Assembly (NCBI GenBank): GCA_031178805.1
Contig: JAPSIJ010000126.1
Location: forward strand, 1-6,707
Direction: 5' to 3'
Length of the DNA: 6,707 nt
Origin: Cellulomonas sp.
GTDB lineage: Bacteria; Actinomycetota; Actinomycetes; Actinomycetales; Cellulomonadaceae
Shown here: one piece after another, positions 1-4,928 of the stretch
How positions within the stretch are numbered: position 1 is the first letter of the stretch
Layout: each line of letters opens with the position of its first letter
The notes under the pieces: generated by a model
Seen by the model: only the letters and a program-made list of their open reading frames with translations
Told to the model about the DNA's origin: nothing
Database searches by the model: none
Program-made: the position numbers and the translations under genes

Positions 1-178
1 TCAGCGGCAGCGGCTTGAAGCGGTACTCCTCGGCCGAGGCGCCCATGATGAACTCGTCGGAGTGGCAGGCGCCGGCCGCGGTGACGCGGAGCAGCACCTC
101 CGAGGGGCCGGGGGTCGGTCGGTCGATCTCGACCAGCTCGGGGCGGGCGCCGATCTCGCGGTACTGCAGGGCCTTCAT
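1..178 (-). CDS. Zinc-type alcohol dehydrogenase (MDR family), N-terminal fragment cut by window edge
   Basis: Only the first 59 codons are present; the gene continues past the left edge. The ATG is at 178-176 on the minus strand, preceded 7 bases upstream by a strong purine-rich Shine-Dalgarno (GGAGGAGGAAG, complement of 186-196), which fixes the start. The peptide begins MKALQYREIGARPELVEI and has the GroES-like N-terminal fold of medium-chain dehydrogenases: an opening beta strand, the P-x-P-G-P-x-E-V-L-L-R-V segment (about residues 21-31), then GACHSDEF (36-43). C38 corresponds to the first catalytic-zinc cysteine, followed by the usual H-S-D. Family members are cytoplasmic NAD(P)-dependent alcohol/aldehyde oxidoreductases; substrate cannot be told from this piece. 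The next expected motif, GHE, lies outside the window. It diverges from the hydrolase gene and shares a repeat-rich upstream region with it. Confidence 0.88.
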   Translation of the reverse strand, partial: MKALQYREIGARPELVEIDRPTPGPSEVLLRVTAAGACHSDEFIMGASAEEYRFKPLPL

Positions 179-228
179 GAGCGCACTTCCTCCTCCGGGG
201 CGGTCCCCGGGTCGTGGTGGTTGCCCCC

Positions 229-234
229 ACCGTA
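229..234 (-). promoter_or_regulatory. Possible -10 box of the dehydrogenase gene
   Basis: On the minus strand this reads TACGGT, a TANNNT-type actinobacterial -10. It would give a transcript start near 222 and a leader of roughly 44 bases containing the strong Shine-Dalgarno. No good -35 sits 17-18 bases upstream; a TTGACG (complement of 244-249) is present but only 9 bases away, so the -35 is unassigned. The same TACGGT followed by a G run occurs before the hydrolase gene. Confidence 0.3.
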
Positions 235-249
235 CGCTTGAAACGTCAA

Positions 250-267
250 CGACCTACCACCAGGTCG
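250..267. repeat. Short inverted repeat CGACCT-N6-AGGTCG, candidate operator near the dehydrogenase promoter
   Basis: CGACCT (250-255) and AGGTCG (262-267) form a perfect 6-bp dyad with a 6-bp centre. It sits about 16 bp upstream of the candidate dehydrogenase -10, over the expected -35 region. A protein bound here would overlap polymerase. The same hexamer makes up the larger palindrome at 330-397, but in the opposite relative orientation. Confidence 0.45.
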
Positions 268-329
268 GTTTCGTGCTGGAGCGCCGACGATACGTCCCGG
301 AGGAAGCACGCTCGGAGGGGTGCCGTCCA

Positions 330-397
330 CGAGGTCGTCCTCTCCCGCCGAGGTCGTCCGTCGGGAGGGACGACCTCGCCGCGGACGGGCGACCTCG
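330..397. repeat. 68-bp imperfect palindrome with four AGGTCG/CGACCT half-sites, candidate operator
   Basis: AGGTCG occurs at 332-337 and 351-356 and its complement CGACCT at 371-376 and 390-395. Both pairs have a 19-bp pitch and all four are symmetric about 363.5. The inner arms are an exact 11-bp inverted repeat (CGAGGTCGTCC at 349-359, GGACGACCTCG at 368-378) with an 8-bp centre. The outer left arm (330-347) can also pair with 362-378 with a single one-base insertion, so alternative stems are possible. It lies between the divergent dehydrogenase and hydrolase genes, upstream of both candidate promoters. A regulator binding as two dimers is the simplest reading; a cruciform or RNA structure is the alternative. 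Confidence 0.55.
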
Positions 398-450
398 GGC
401 ACCGGGCGCCCGCCGCGGCGCGGGGGTGTCGCCGTGTCACAGGTCACGTC

Positions 451-462
451 TACGGTCGGGGC
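451..462 (+). promoter_or_regulatory. Possible -10 box of the hydrolase gene, consistent with a leaderless transcript
   Basis: TACGGT at 451-456 matches TANNNT and ends 6 bases before the ATG at 463, the spacing at which transcription would begin at or next to the start codon. The gene has no clear Shine-Dalgarno (only a G run at 457-461), which also fits leaderless expression, a common mode in actinobacteria. No convincing -35 is seen 17-18 bases upstream. Confidence 0.35.
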
Positions 463-1197
463 ATGAACGTCGTCCTCATCCCCGGGTTCTGGCTCGACGC
501 GTCCTCCTGGGCGCCCGTCTCCGCGGCGCTCTCCGCCGCCGGTCACACCCCGCACCCCGTGACGCCCCTGGGCGCCGGCGGTGCGGCGGAGCAGGTCGCC
601 TCGATCACGCTCGCCGACCAGGCCGCCGCGGTGGTGGAGCTGGTCGACGGGCTCGACGGCCCGGTGGTCGTCGTCGGGCACAGCGGCGGCGGGGCGGTGG
701 CGCACGCCGTGGCCGACGCCCGCCCCGACCGCGTGGAGCAGGTGATCTACGTCGACAGCGGCCCGCTCGCGGACGGCGGCGTGGTCAACGACGAGCTGCC
801 GGTGGTCGACGGCGTCGTCCCGCTGCCGGACTGGGGCGTGTTCGAGGAGGAGGAGCTCGAGGGCCTCACGGACGACGTGCGCGCCGAGTTCCGCGCCCGG
901 GCGGTGACGGTGCCCCCGCTGGTGGCCGCCGGGCCGCAGCGGCTGCACGACGAGCGCCGGTACGACGTCCCGGTCACGGTCATCTCGTCGACGATGCCGG
1001 AGCAGGTGCTGCGGGACCTGATGGCCAAGGAGCACCCGTACGTGCAGGAGCTGGCGCGCATCCGGGACGTGACGATCGTCGAGCTGCCGACCGGGCACTG
1101 GCCGCAGCTGAGCCGCCCGGACGACCTCGCGGCGGCCGTGGTCCGCGCGGTCGAGCGCGAGGCCGAGGCCGAGGAGGGCATGGCCGTCCCGACCTGA
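463..1197 (+). CDS. Alpha/beta-fold hydrolase, 244 residues
   Basis: A small cytoplasmic serine hydrolase with no signal peptide. It opens with strand MNVVLIPGFWLDASSWAPV, where the G-F-W stretch after the first strand is the usual oxyanion-hole region. The nucleophile elbow is GHSGG at 72-76 with S74, and the catalytic histidine is H212 in TGHWPQLSRPDDLA, a typical C-terminal position. The acid is not obvious: D98 (after VIYVDSG) or an acidic residue near 180 are candidates. The layout resembles the compact Abhydrolase_6 group, which includes esterases and hydroxynitrile-lyase-like proteins; substrate is unknown. The start at 463 was chosen because the first beta strand begins there; an in-frame upstream extension encodes unlike sequence. 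It diverges from the dehydrogenase gene. The C-terminal tail (231-240) is Glu/Ala-rich and probably disordered. Confidence 0.88.
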   Translation: MNVVLIPGFWLDASSWAPVSAALSAAGHTPHPVTPLGAGGAAEQVASITLADQAAAVVELVDGLDGPVVVVGHSGGGAVAHAVADARPDRVEQVIYVDSGPLADGGVVNDELPVVDGVVPLPDWGVFEEEELEGLTDDVRAEFRARAVTVPPLVAAGPQRLHDERRYDVPVTVISSTMPEQVLRDLMAKEHPYVQELARIRDVTIVELPTGHWPQLSRPDDLAAAVVRAVEREAEAEEGMAVPT

Positions 1198-1263
1198 GCG
1201 CCCGTCCGCCCGTGACCGCCCGTGCCGCCCCGCCCGTCCCGGTCGCGCGCCGGACCTGCGTGG
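1198..1263. other. Spacer after the hydrolase gene with irregular CGCCCGT repeats; no clear terminator
   Basis: CGCCCGT starts at 1199, 1207, 1217 and 1231, so spacing is irregular (8, 10 and 14 bp). Short dyads exist around 1239-1256 but none is followed by a T run, so no intrinsic terminator is supported. Run-on transcription from the hydrolase gene into the regulator operon cannot be excluded. Confidence 0.4.
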
Positions 1264-1293
1264 ATGACACGTCAGGCGACCGTCGCCTAGCAT
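1264..1293 (+). promoter_or_regulatory. Promoter of the response regulator-kinase operon
   Basis: ATGACA at 1264-1269 matches five of six positions of TTGACA, and TAGCAT at 1288-1293 fits TANNNT; the spacer is 18 bp. It is the best housekeeping-type promoter in the window. Transcription should start near 1300, leaving a leader of about 107 bases before the GTG at 1407. Confidence 0.55.
1274..1288. promoter_or_regulatory. Perfect 15-bp palindrome in the promoter spacer, candidate operator
   Basis: AGGCGAC-C-GTCGCCT is a perfect 7-bp dyad around one central base. It lies between the -35 and -10 boxes and its last base is the first base of the -10. A bound dimer would block polymerase, or could realign the boxes as MerR-type regulators do with long spacers. 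It does not resemble a LytTR direct-repeat site, so the binder is probably not the regulator encoded just downstream. Confidence 0.45.
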
Positions 1294-1305
1294 CGGCGCG
1301 ACTCG

Positions 1306-1353
1306 CCGGAGCCGCCCGCGACCAGGGGACCGCCGGGCTGCACGAGGCTCCGG
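1306..1353 (+). other. Possible stem-loop in the operon leader
   Basis: CCGGAGCC (1306-1313) is exactly complementary to GGCTCCGG (1346-1353), giving an 8-bp stem with a 32-base G/C-rich loop just after the predicted transcript start. There is no T run and no recognised riboswitch. Such stems arise by chance in DNA this GC-rich, so only the pairing itself is claimed. Confidence 0.25.
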
Positions 1354-1406
1354 CCGGACGACGTGCCCCGCGCCGCGGGTCGCGCAGACCCCGGGGAACG
1401 GCACAC

Positions 1407-2120
1407 GTGATCAGGATCGGCATCGTCGAGGACGACCCGGCGGCGTCCGCGCTGCTCGTGACGCACCTGCGCCGGTACGAGCAGGAGCACGGCGAGGCGT
1501 TCGACGTGACGACGTTCCGCGACGGCGCGGAGGTGGTCGCCGGCTACCGGCCGGTGTTCGACATCCTGCTGCTGGACGTGGAGATGCCGGGCCTGGACGG
1601 GTTCAGCGCGGCGCAGCGCATCCGGCAGGTGGACGCCGACGTGGTGATCGTGTTCATCACGAACATGACGACGTACGCGATCAAGGGCTACGAGGTGGAC
1701 GCGCTGAGCTACGTGCTCAAGCCGGTGCCGTACTTCGCGTTCTCGCAGGAGATCAAGCGGTCCGTGGCGCGCCTGCGGCGCCGGTCGGCGGACTACCTGC
1801 TGCTCGCCGTGGACGGCGGTCTGGTGCGGGTGGCGACGGACGACGTCGTGTTCCTGGAGAGCGCCAAGCACCGCACGACGGTGCACACGGTGGACGGGAA
1901 GTACTCCGTGGTCGGCCCGCTGAAGGCGCTGGAGGCGGAGCTCGCGGGCAAGAGCTTCTTCCGCAGCAACAGCGGGTACGTGGTGAACCTCCGGCACGTG
2001 CTCGGTGTGCAGGGCAGCAGCGCGCTGCTGGTCGGCGGGCACGACCTGCTGATCAGCCGCCCGCGGAAGAAGGCGTTCCTCGCCGCGCTGACCGACTACC
2101 TCGGGGCGCGGCACCCGTGA
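1407..2120 (+). CDS. LytTR-family response regulator (AgrA/LytR type), 237 residues
   Basis: A cytoplasmic two-component response regulator that binds DNA when phosphorylated. Residues 1-120 are a receiver domain: the acidic pair D9/D10 after IRIGIVE, phosphoacceptor D57 in ILLLDVEMPGLDG, the switch residue T85 in VFITN, and K105 in YVLKPVPYF. Residues about 130-232 are a LytTR domain, recognisable from DVVFLESAKHRTTVHT, the F-R-S-N-S-G-Y-V-V-N-L segment (about 185-195) and the closing LLISRPRKKAFLAAL. Total length is typical. The start is a GTG preceded by GGGGA (1393-1397, 9 bases upstream); the open frame continues far upstream but encodes nothing receiver-like. Its stop overlaps the kinase start by 4 bases (GTGA), so the two are translationally coupled partners. 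LytTR proteins bind paired 9-bp direct repeats; three such elements lie at 4772-4822, making the glf/GH3 region its likeliest local target. Confidence 0.95.
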   Translation: MIRIGIVEDDPAASALLVTHLRRYEQEHGEAFDVTTFRDGAEVVAGYRPVFDILLLDVEMPGLDGFSAAQRIRQVDADVVIVFITNMTTYAIKGYEVDALSYVLKPVPYFAFSQEIKRSVARLRRRSADYLLLAVDGGLVRVATDDVVFLESAKHRTTVHTVDGKYSVVGPLKALEAELAGKSFFRSNSGYVVNLRHVLGVQGSSALLVGGHDLLISRPRKKAFLAALTDYLGARHP

Positions 2121-3517
2121 TCCTGGAGACGCTGCCGGACATCCCGCGGGTGCTGACCGGCCTCGCCGAGTGGGCCGCCTGCCTGGTCTACGTGCTGCTG
2201 CGCCGGCAGCGGCTGCCCGTGCGGCGGCTGGTCGTCGTGGCGGCGGCGGCGCTCGCGGTGCTGGTGGCGGTGCAGGAGCTCGCCGACCGGCTGCCGTTCG
2301 CGCTGTGGTCCCTCGGCATGGCCGCGGCCGTGGCGGCCATGTTCGGGTTCATCGTCACGGCGGCGCGGGTGTCGGTGCGCGACGCCGGGTACTTCGCCGC
2401 GCGGGCGCTGGTGCTCGCCGAGCTCGTGGCGTCGCTGCACTGGCAGGTGCACTGCTTCTTCTTCCTGCCCGAGGGGCGCCCGGGGACGCCGTGGCAGGTG
2501 CTGTTCTTCGCGGTGGTCTACGTCGCGGCGTTCGCGACCGCGTACCTGATCGAGTCCCGGCACTTCCGGCCGGCGCTGCCGCTGGAGGTGTCCTGGGGCG
2601 AGCTGGCGTCGGCGGTGGCGATCGCGCTGGTCACCTTCTTCATGAGCAACATCAGCTTCCTGAACGCGAACACGCCGTTCAGCGGCCGGCTGGGCCTGGA
2701 GATCTTCTACATCCGGACGCTGGTCGACCTCTGCGGGTTCGTCGCGCTGTACGCGCAGCAGGGGCAGCGGCTGCAGCACCGGGCGCGCGCGGAGGTCACG
2801 GCGATCGACGAGATGCTGCGCCGGCAGCACGAGCAGTACCTGCAGTCCAAGCGCAGCATCGACGTGGTGCACCGCAAGTACCACGACCTCAAGCACCAGA
2901 TCGGCGTGATCCGCGCCGAGACGGACGCCGGCCGGCGCGCGTCCTACCTGGACGGGCTGGAGGCGAGCCTCACCGGGTACGCCGCGCAGGCCGACACCGG
3001 CAACGGGGTGCTGGACGTCGTCCTGACGACCAAGAGCCTGGAGTGCGCCGAGCGGGGCATCGAGCTCACCTCCGTGGTGGACGGCGCGGTGCTGGACTTC
3101 GTGTCCGCGATGGACCTGGCCGCGCTGTTCGGCAACGCGCTCGACAACGCGATCGACGCGGTGCAGGAGGTGCCCGACCCGGACCGGCGGCTGATCAAGG
3201 TGGCGGCGTACGCCCGGGACCGGTTCGTCATGGTGACCGTGGAGAACTGGTTCACCGGCGAGCTCCGCACGGTGGACGGCGACATCGTCACCCGGCGGGA
3301 CGACCGGGACCGGCACGGCTACGGGCTGAAGTCGATCCGGTACACCGCGGAGAAGTACGGCGGCTCGATGACGGTGAACACGGAGGACGGCTGGTTCGTG
3401 CTGCGCGTCCTGCTGCCGGTCCCCCAGCCGGCCGCCGAGCAGCGGGCCGCCGAGCAGCCGGCCGCCGAGCGCCCGGCCGCCGACCACGCCGCCGGCCCGC
3501 GGCACCCGGGCCGCTGA
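2117..3517 (+). CDS. GHKL-type membrane sensor histidine kinase (AgrC/HPK10-like), 466 residues
   Basis: Partner kinase of the LytTR regulator. The N-terminal 215 residues are a multi-pass sensor with six or seven hydrophobic segments (about 15-30, 37-55, 61-82, 92-117, 126-146, 160-182, 194-213) and no large extracellular domain, as in AgrC-like receptors that sense ligands within the membrane. A helical linker (215-250) leads to KYHDLKHQI, with H256 the probable phosphorylated histidine. The ATPase domain shows the N box FGNALDNAIDA (N340, N344) and a single G box HGYGLKSIR (400-408); the D-x-G-x-G box is absent, as is usual in this family. The start GTG overlaps the regulator stop. The last 30 residues carry four copies of a five-residue Ala/Glu-rich repeat (437-456), an unusual tail. 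No AgrB or AgrD gene is visible nearby, so the signal is unknown. The gene converges on glf with 5 bp between stops. Confidence 0.93.
   Translation: MILETLPDIPRVLTGLAEWAACLVYVLLRRQRLPVRRLVVVAAAALAVLVAVQELADRLPFALWSLGMAAAVAAMFGFIVTAARVSVRDAGYFAARALVLAELVASLHWQVHCFFFLPEGRPGTPWQVLFFAVVYVAAFATAYLIESRHFRPALPLEVSWGELASAVAIALVTFFMSNISFLNANTPFSGRLGLEIFYIRTLVDLCGFVALYAQQGQRLQHRARAEVTAIDEMLRRQHEQYLQSKRSIDVVHRKYHDLKHQIGVIRAETDAGRRASYLDGLEASLTGYAAQADTGNGVLDVVLTTKSLECAERGIELTSVVDGAVLDFVSAMDLAALFGNALDNAIDAVQEVPDPDRRLIKVAAYARDRFVMVTVENWFTGELRTVDGDIVTRRDDRDRHGYGLKSIRYTAEKYGGSMTVNTEDGWFVLRVLLPVPQPAAEQRAAEQPAAERPAADHAAGPRHPGR
3425..3484 (+). repeat. Four tandem 15-bp units inside the kinase gene
   Basis: Units begin at 3425, 3440, 3455 and 3470 and encode QPAAE, QRAAE, QPAAE and RPAAD, residues 437-456 of the kinase. 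Units 1 and 3 are identical; the others differ at a few positions. A 15-bp in-frame unit can change copy number by slippage without breaking the frame, so tail length may vary between strains. Confidence 0.8.
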
Positions 3518-3529
3518 CGCCGTCAGGCC
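3509..3529. terminator. Hairpin covering both convergent stop codons, possible bidirectional terminator
   Basis: GGCC (3509-3512) pairs with GGCC (3526-3529), and TGAC (3515-3518) pairs with GTCA (3522-3525) around a GCC loop, with a two-base bulge at 3513-3514. The kinase stop (3515-3517) and the glf stop (complement of 3523-3525) sit in opposite arms. There is no T run on either strand, so intrinsic termination is doubtful; there is no other room for a terminator between these genes. Confidence 0.3.
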
Positions 3530-4689
3530 GTCGCGACCGCCCGCCGCGCGAGCACGGAGCCGCCCGCCCACAGCGACAGCGCCGAGGCCACCGCCATGTG
3601 CATGTCGAGGTACAGGTACGACCCGAGGCGCCCGCCGAACGTCACGCCGGGCTCGTCCAGCGCGAGCTCGCGGTAGGTGGCCAGCCGCGCACGGTCCTGC
3701 GGGGTGGCGACCGGGTAGTACGGCTCGTCGCCGGGCATCGCGAACCGCGACCGCTCGCGCATCACCACGGTGGCGTCCTGCGCGTGCCGGTCCTCGCGCT
3801 CCGGGTGGTAGTGCCGGAACTCGTGCACCCGGGTGTAGGGGACGTCGAGGTCGGCGTAGTTCATCACGCTGGTGCCCTGGTGGTCGCGGACGGGCAGCGT
3901 CTCCGTCTCGAGGTCGAGCGTGCGCCAGCCGAGCGGCCCGGCGTGGTGGTCGAAGTACCGGTCGACCGGGCCGGTGTAGACGACCGGCACCTGGCCGCGG
4001 ACCGCGTCCCGGCTGAGCGGCTGCGTGGTGTCGAAGAAGTCGGTGCCGAGCCGCACGTCGATCAGCGGGTGGGTGGCCATCGCCTCGAACCACGGGCCGT
4101 ACCCGTGCGCCGGCAGGCCCTCGTAGGTGTCGGAGAAGTACCGGTTGTCGTACGTGTACCGCACGGGCAGCCGGGCGATCACGGACGCCGGCAGCTCGCG
4201 CGGGTCGGTCTGCCACTGCTTGGCGGTGTAGTCCCGGATGAACGCCTCGTACAGCGGGCGGCCGATCAGGGAGATCGCCTTGTCCTCCAGGTTGGTCGGC
4301 TCCCGGCCGCCCAGGGACTCCGCGGCCTGCCGGGCCACCAGCGCCCGCGCGGCGTCGGGTCCCATCGCGGTGCCGAAGAACTGGTTCAGCGTGCCGAGGT
4401 TGATCGGCAGCGGGAACACCGTGCCGCGGTGCGTCGAGTACACCCGGTGCCGGTAGTCGGTGAACGCGGTGAACCGGCGCACGTACGACCAGACGCGCTC
4501 GTTCGACGTGTGGAAGATGTGCGACCCGTACCGGTGCACCTCGATGCCGGTCCCGGGGTCCACGCTGCTGTGCGCGTTCCCGCCCAGGTGGTCGCGCCGG
4601 TCGATCACGGTGACGCGCAGGCCCGACTCCGCGGCGCGCTCGGCGAGCGTGAGGCCGAACAGGCCCGCGCCGACGACGAGCAGGTCCAT
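3523..4689 (-). CDS. glf: UDP-galactopyranose mutase, 388 residues
   Basis: A cytoplasmic flavoenzyme that interconverts UDP-galactopyranose and UDP-galactofuranose, supplying galactofuranose for cell-surface glycans. The protein starts directly with the FAD-binding fold MDLLVVGAGLFGLTLAERAA (G7-x-G9-x-x-G12), with the acidic strand end VIDRR at 28-32 and GGNAH at 36-40. Family signatures follow in order: RYGSHIFHTSNERVW (53-67), the PLPINLGTLNQFFG stretch (93-106), KQWQTDPRELP with W159 in the mobile substrate loop, RLPVRYTYDNRYFSD (173-187, R173 matching the conserved diphosphate-contacting arginine), TRVHEFRHY (286-294), and the C-terminal flavin segment GRLGSYLYLDMH (353-364). Length is normal for bacterial enzymes. 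The ATG at 4689 has GGAAAGG seven bases upstream; a further 28 in-frame upstream codons are rejected because they precede the FAD strand and overlap the promoter. It diverges from the GH3 gene; no galactofuranosyltransferase is visible in the window. Confidence 0.96.
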   Translation of the reverse strand: MDLLVVGAGLFGLTLAERAAESGLRVTVIDRRDHLGGNAHSSVDPGTGIEVHRYGSHIFHTSNERVWSYVRRFTAFTDYRHRVYSTHRGTVFPLPINLGTLNQFFGTAMGPDAARALVARQAAESLGGREPTNLEDKAISLIGRPLYEAFIRDYTAKQWQTDPRELPASVIARLPVRYTYDNRYFSDTYEGLPAHGYGPWFEAMATHPLIDVRLGTDFFDTTQPLSRDAVRGQVPVVYTGPVDRYFDHHAGPLGWRTLDLETETLPVRDHQGTSVMNYADLDVPYTRVHEFRHYHPEREDRHAQDATVVMRERSRFAMPGDEPYYPVATPQDRARLATYRELALDEPGVTFGGRLGSYLYLDMHMAVASALSLWAGGSVLARRAVATA

Positions 4690-4741
4690 GCGGGAGCCTT
4701 TCCGGGCAGCGGCCACGGCCGCGGGACGGGGGATCGCCCCG

Positions 4742-4747
4742 AGTGTA
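4742..4747 (-). promoter_or_regulatory. Probable -10 box of glf
   Basis: The minus strand reads TACACT, a good TANNNT -10, giving a transcript start near 4735 and a leader of about 45 bases. No clear -35 lies 17-18 bases upstream; the nearest TTG (TTGGCC, complement of 4768-4773) is 20 bases away and merges into the first direct-repeat element at 4772. A weak -35 beside an activator site is the pattern of an activator-dependent promoter. Confidence 0.45.
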
Positions 4748-4771
4748 GGGGCCCCGGACGACACCTCGGCC

Positions 4772-4822
4772 AACGTCCGACGACGGCGACAGAACGTGCG
4801 CCGGAACCGACAGATCGTGCGT
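4772..4822 (+). promoter_or_regulatory. Three 9-bp direct repeats at 21-bp pitch: candidate LytTR binding sites
   Basis: The elements are AACGTCCGA (4772-4780), AACGTGCGC (4793-4801) and ATCGTGCGT (4814-4822), each separated by exactly 12 bp. The 21-bp blocks starting at 4787 and 4808 match at 17 of 21 positions. The LytTR consensus, recalled as [TA][AC][CA]GTTN[AG][TG] in direct repeats separated by 12-13 bp, matches in spacing and in most positions apart from the central T. The next 21-bp steps on either side (4751 and 4835) do not match, so the array is three units long. It lies between the divergent glf and GH3 genes, about 100 bp before the GH3 start and next to the glf -10. The regulator at 1407-2120 is the natural candidate binder. 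Confidence 0.6.
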
Positions 4823-4887
4823 CGGGGCGGGGTGCCGCGCCGGCCGGGCGGTTGTCTGGGGTCGCCTGCTCGCTGCCCGGGACGCCG

Positions 4888-4905
4888 GGGGGAGCGGCCA
4901 CCCCC
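4888..4905 (+). other. G5/C5 hairpin in the GH3 leader
   Basis: GGGGG (4888-4892) can pair with CCCCC (4901-4905) across an 8-base loop. It ends about 10 bases before the Shine-Dalgarno of the GH3 gene and could stabilise the leader or stack on the smaller hairpin next to it. There is no other support. Confidence 0.25.
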
Positions 4906-4914
4906 ACGACTCGA

Positions 4915-4927
4915 AGGAGAGACTCCT
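4915..4927 (+). promoter_or_regulatory. Shine-Dalgarno of the GH3 gene inside a small hairpin
   Basis: The ribosome binding site AAGGAG (4914-4919) lies 9 bases before the GTG at 4929 and decides that start over the ATG at 4956. Its AGGAG core (4915-4919) is followed, after AGA, by the exact complement CTCCT (4923-4927), so the site can fold on itself in a 5-bp stem directly before the start codon. Folding would hide the site from the ribosome. Confidence 0.55.
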
Positions 4928-4928
4928 C

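Noticed and set aside
403..420. Small palindromes CGGGCGCCCG and CGCCGCGGCG
   Set aside because: Pure G/C palindromes of 10 bp are expected by chance at this composition and show no placement relative to a promoter.
214..462. N-terminal extension of the hydrolase frame to 214
   Set aside because: The extension is Arg-rich, covers the repeat-filled control region, and the first beta strand of the fold starts exactly at the ATG at 463.
1199..1237. CGCCCGT repeats as a CRISPR or iteron array
   Set aside because: Only seven bases long with irregular spacing (8, 10, 14 bp) and no spacers; this is GC-rich low complexity.
15..1406. Open frame running without a stop into the response regulator, which would give a 701-residue protein
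   Set aside because: The upstream part is Arg/Gly/Ala-rich shadow sequence overlapping the hydrolase and dehydrogenase genes; receiver homology begins at the GTG at 1407, which has its own Shine-Dalgarno and promoter.
1198..1406. Search for a short AgrD-like signal peptide gene before the regulator
   Set aside because: No frame shows an amphipathic leader plus conserved Cys/Ser core and acidic tail; only the 15-codon Arg-rich frame at 1363 was seen.
4690..4773. 28-residue N-terminal extension of glf
   Set aside because: The FAD-binding strand begins at the ATG at 4689, which has a well-placed GGAAAGG; the extension would include the candidate -10 box and is not seen in the family.
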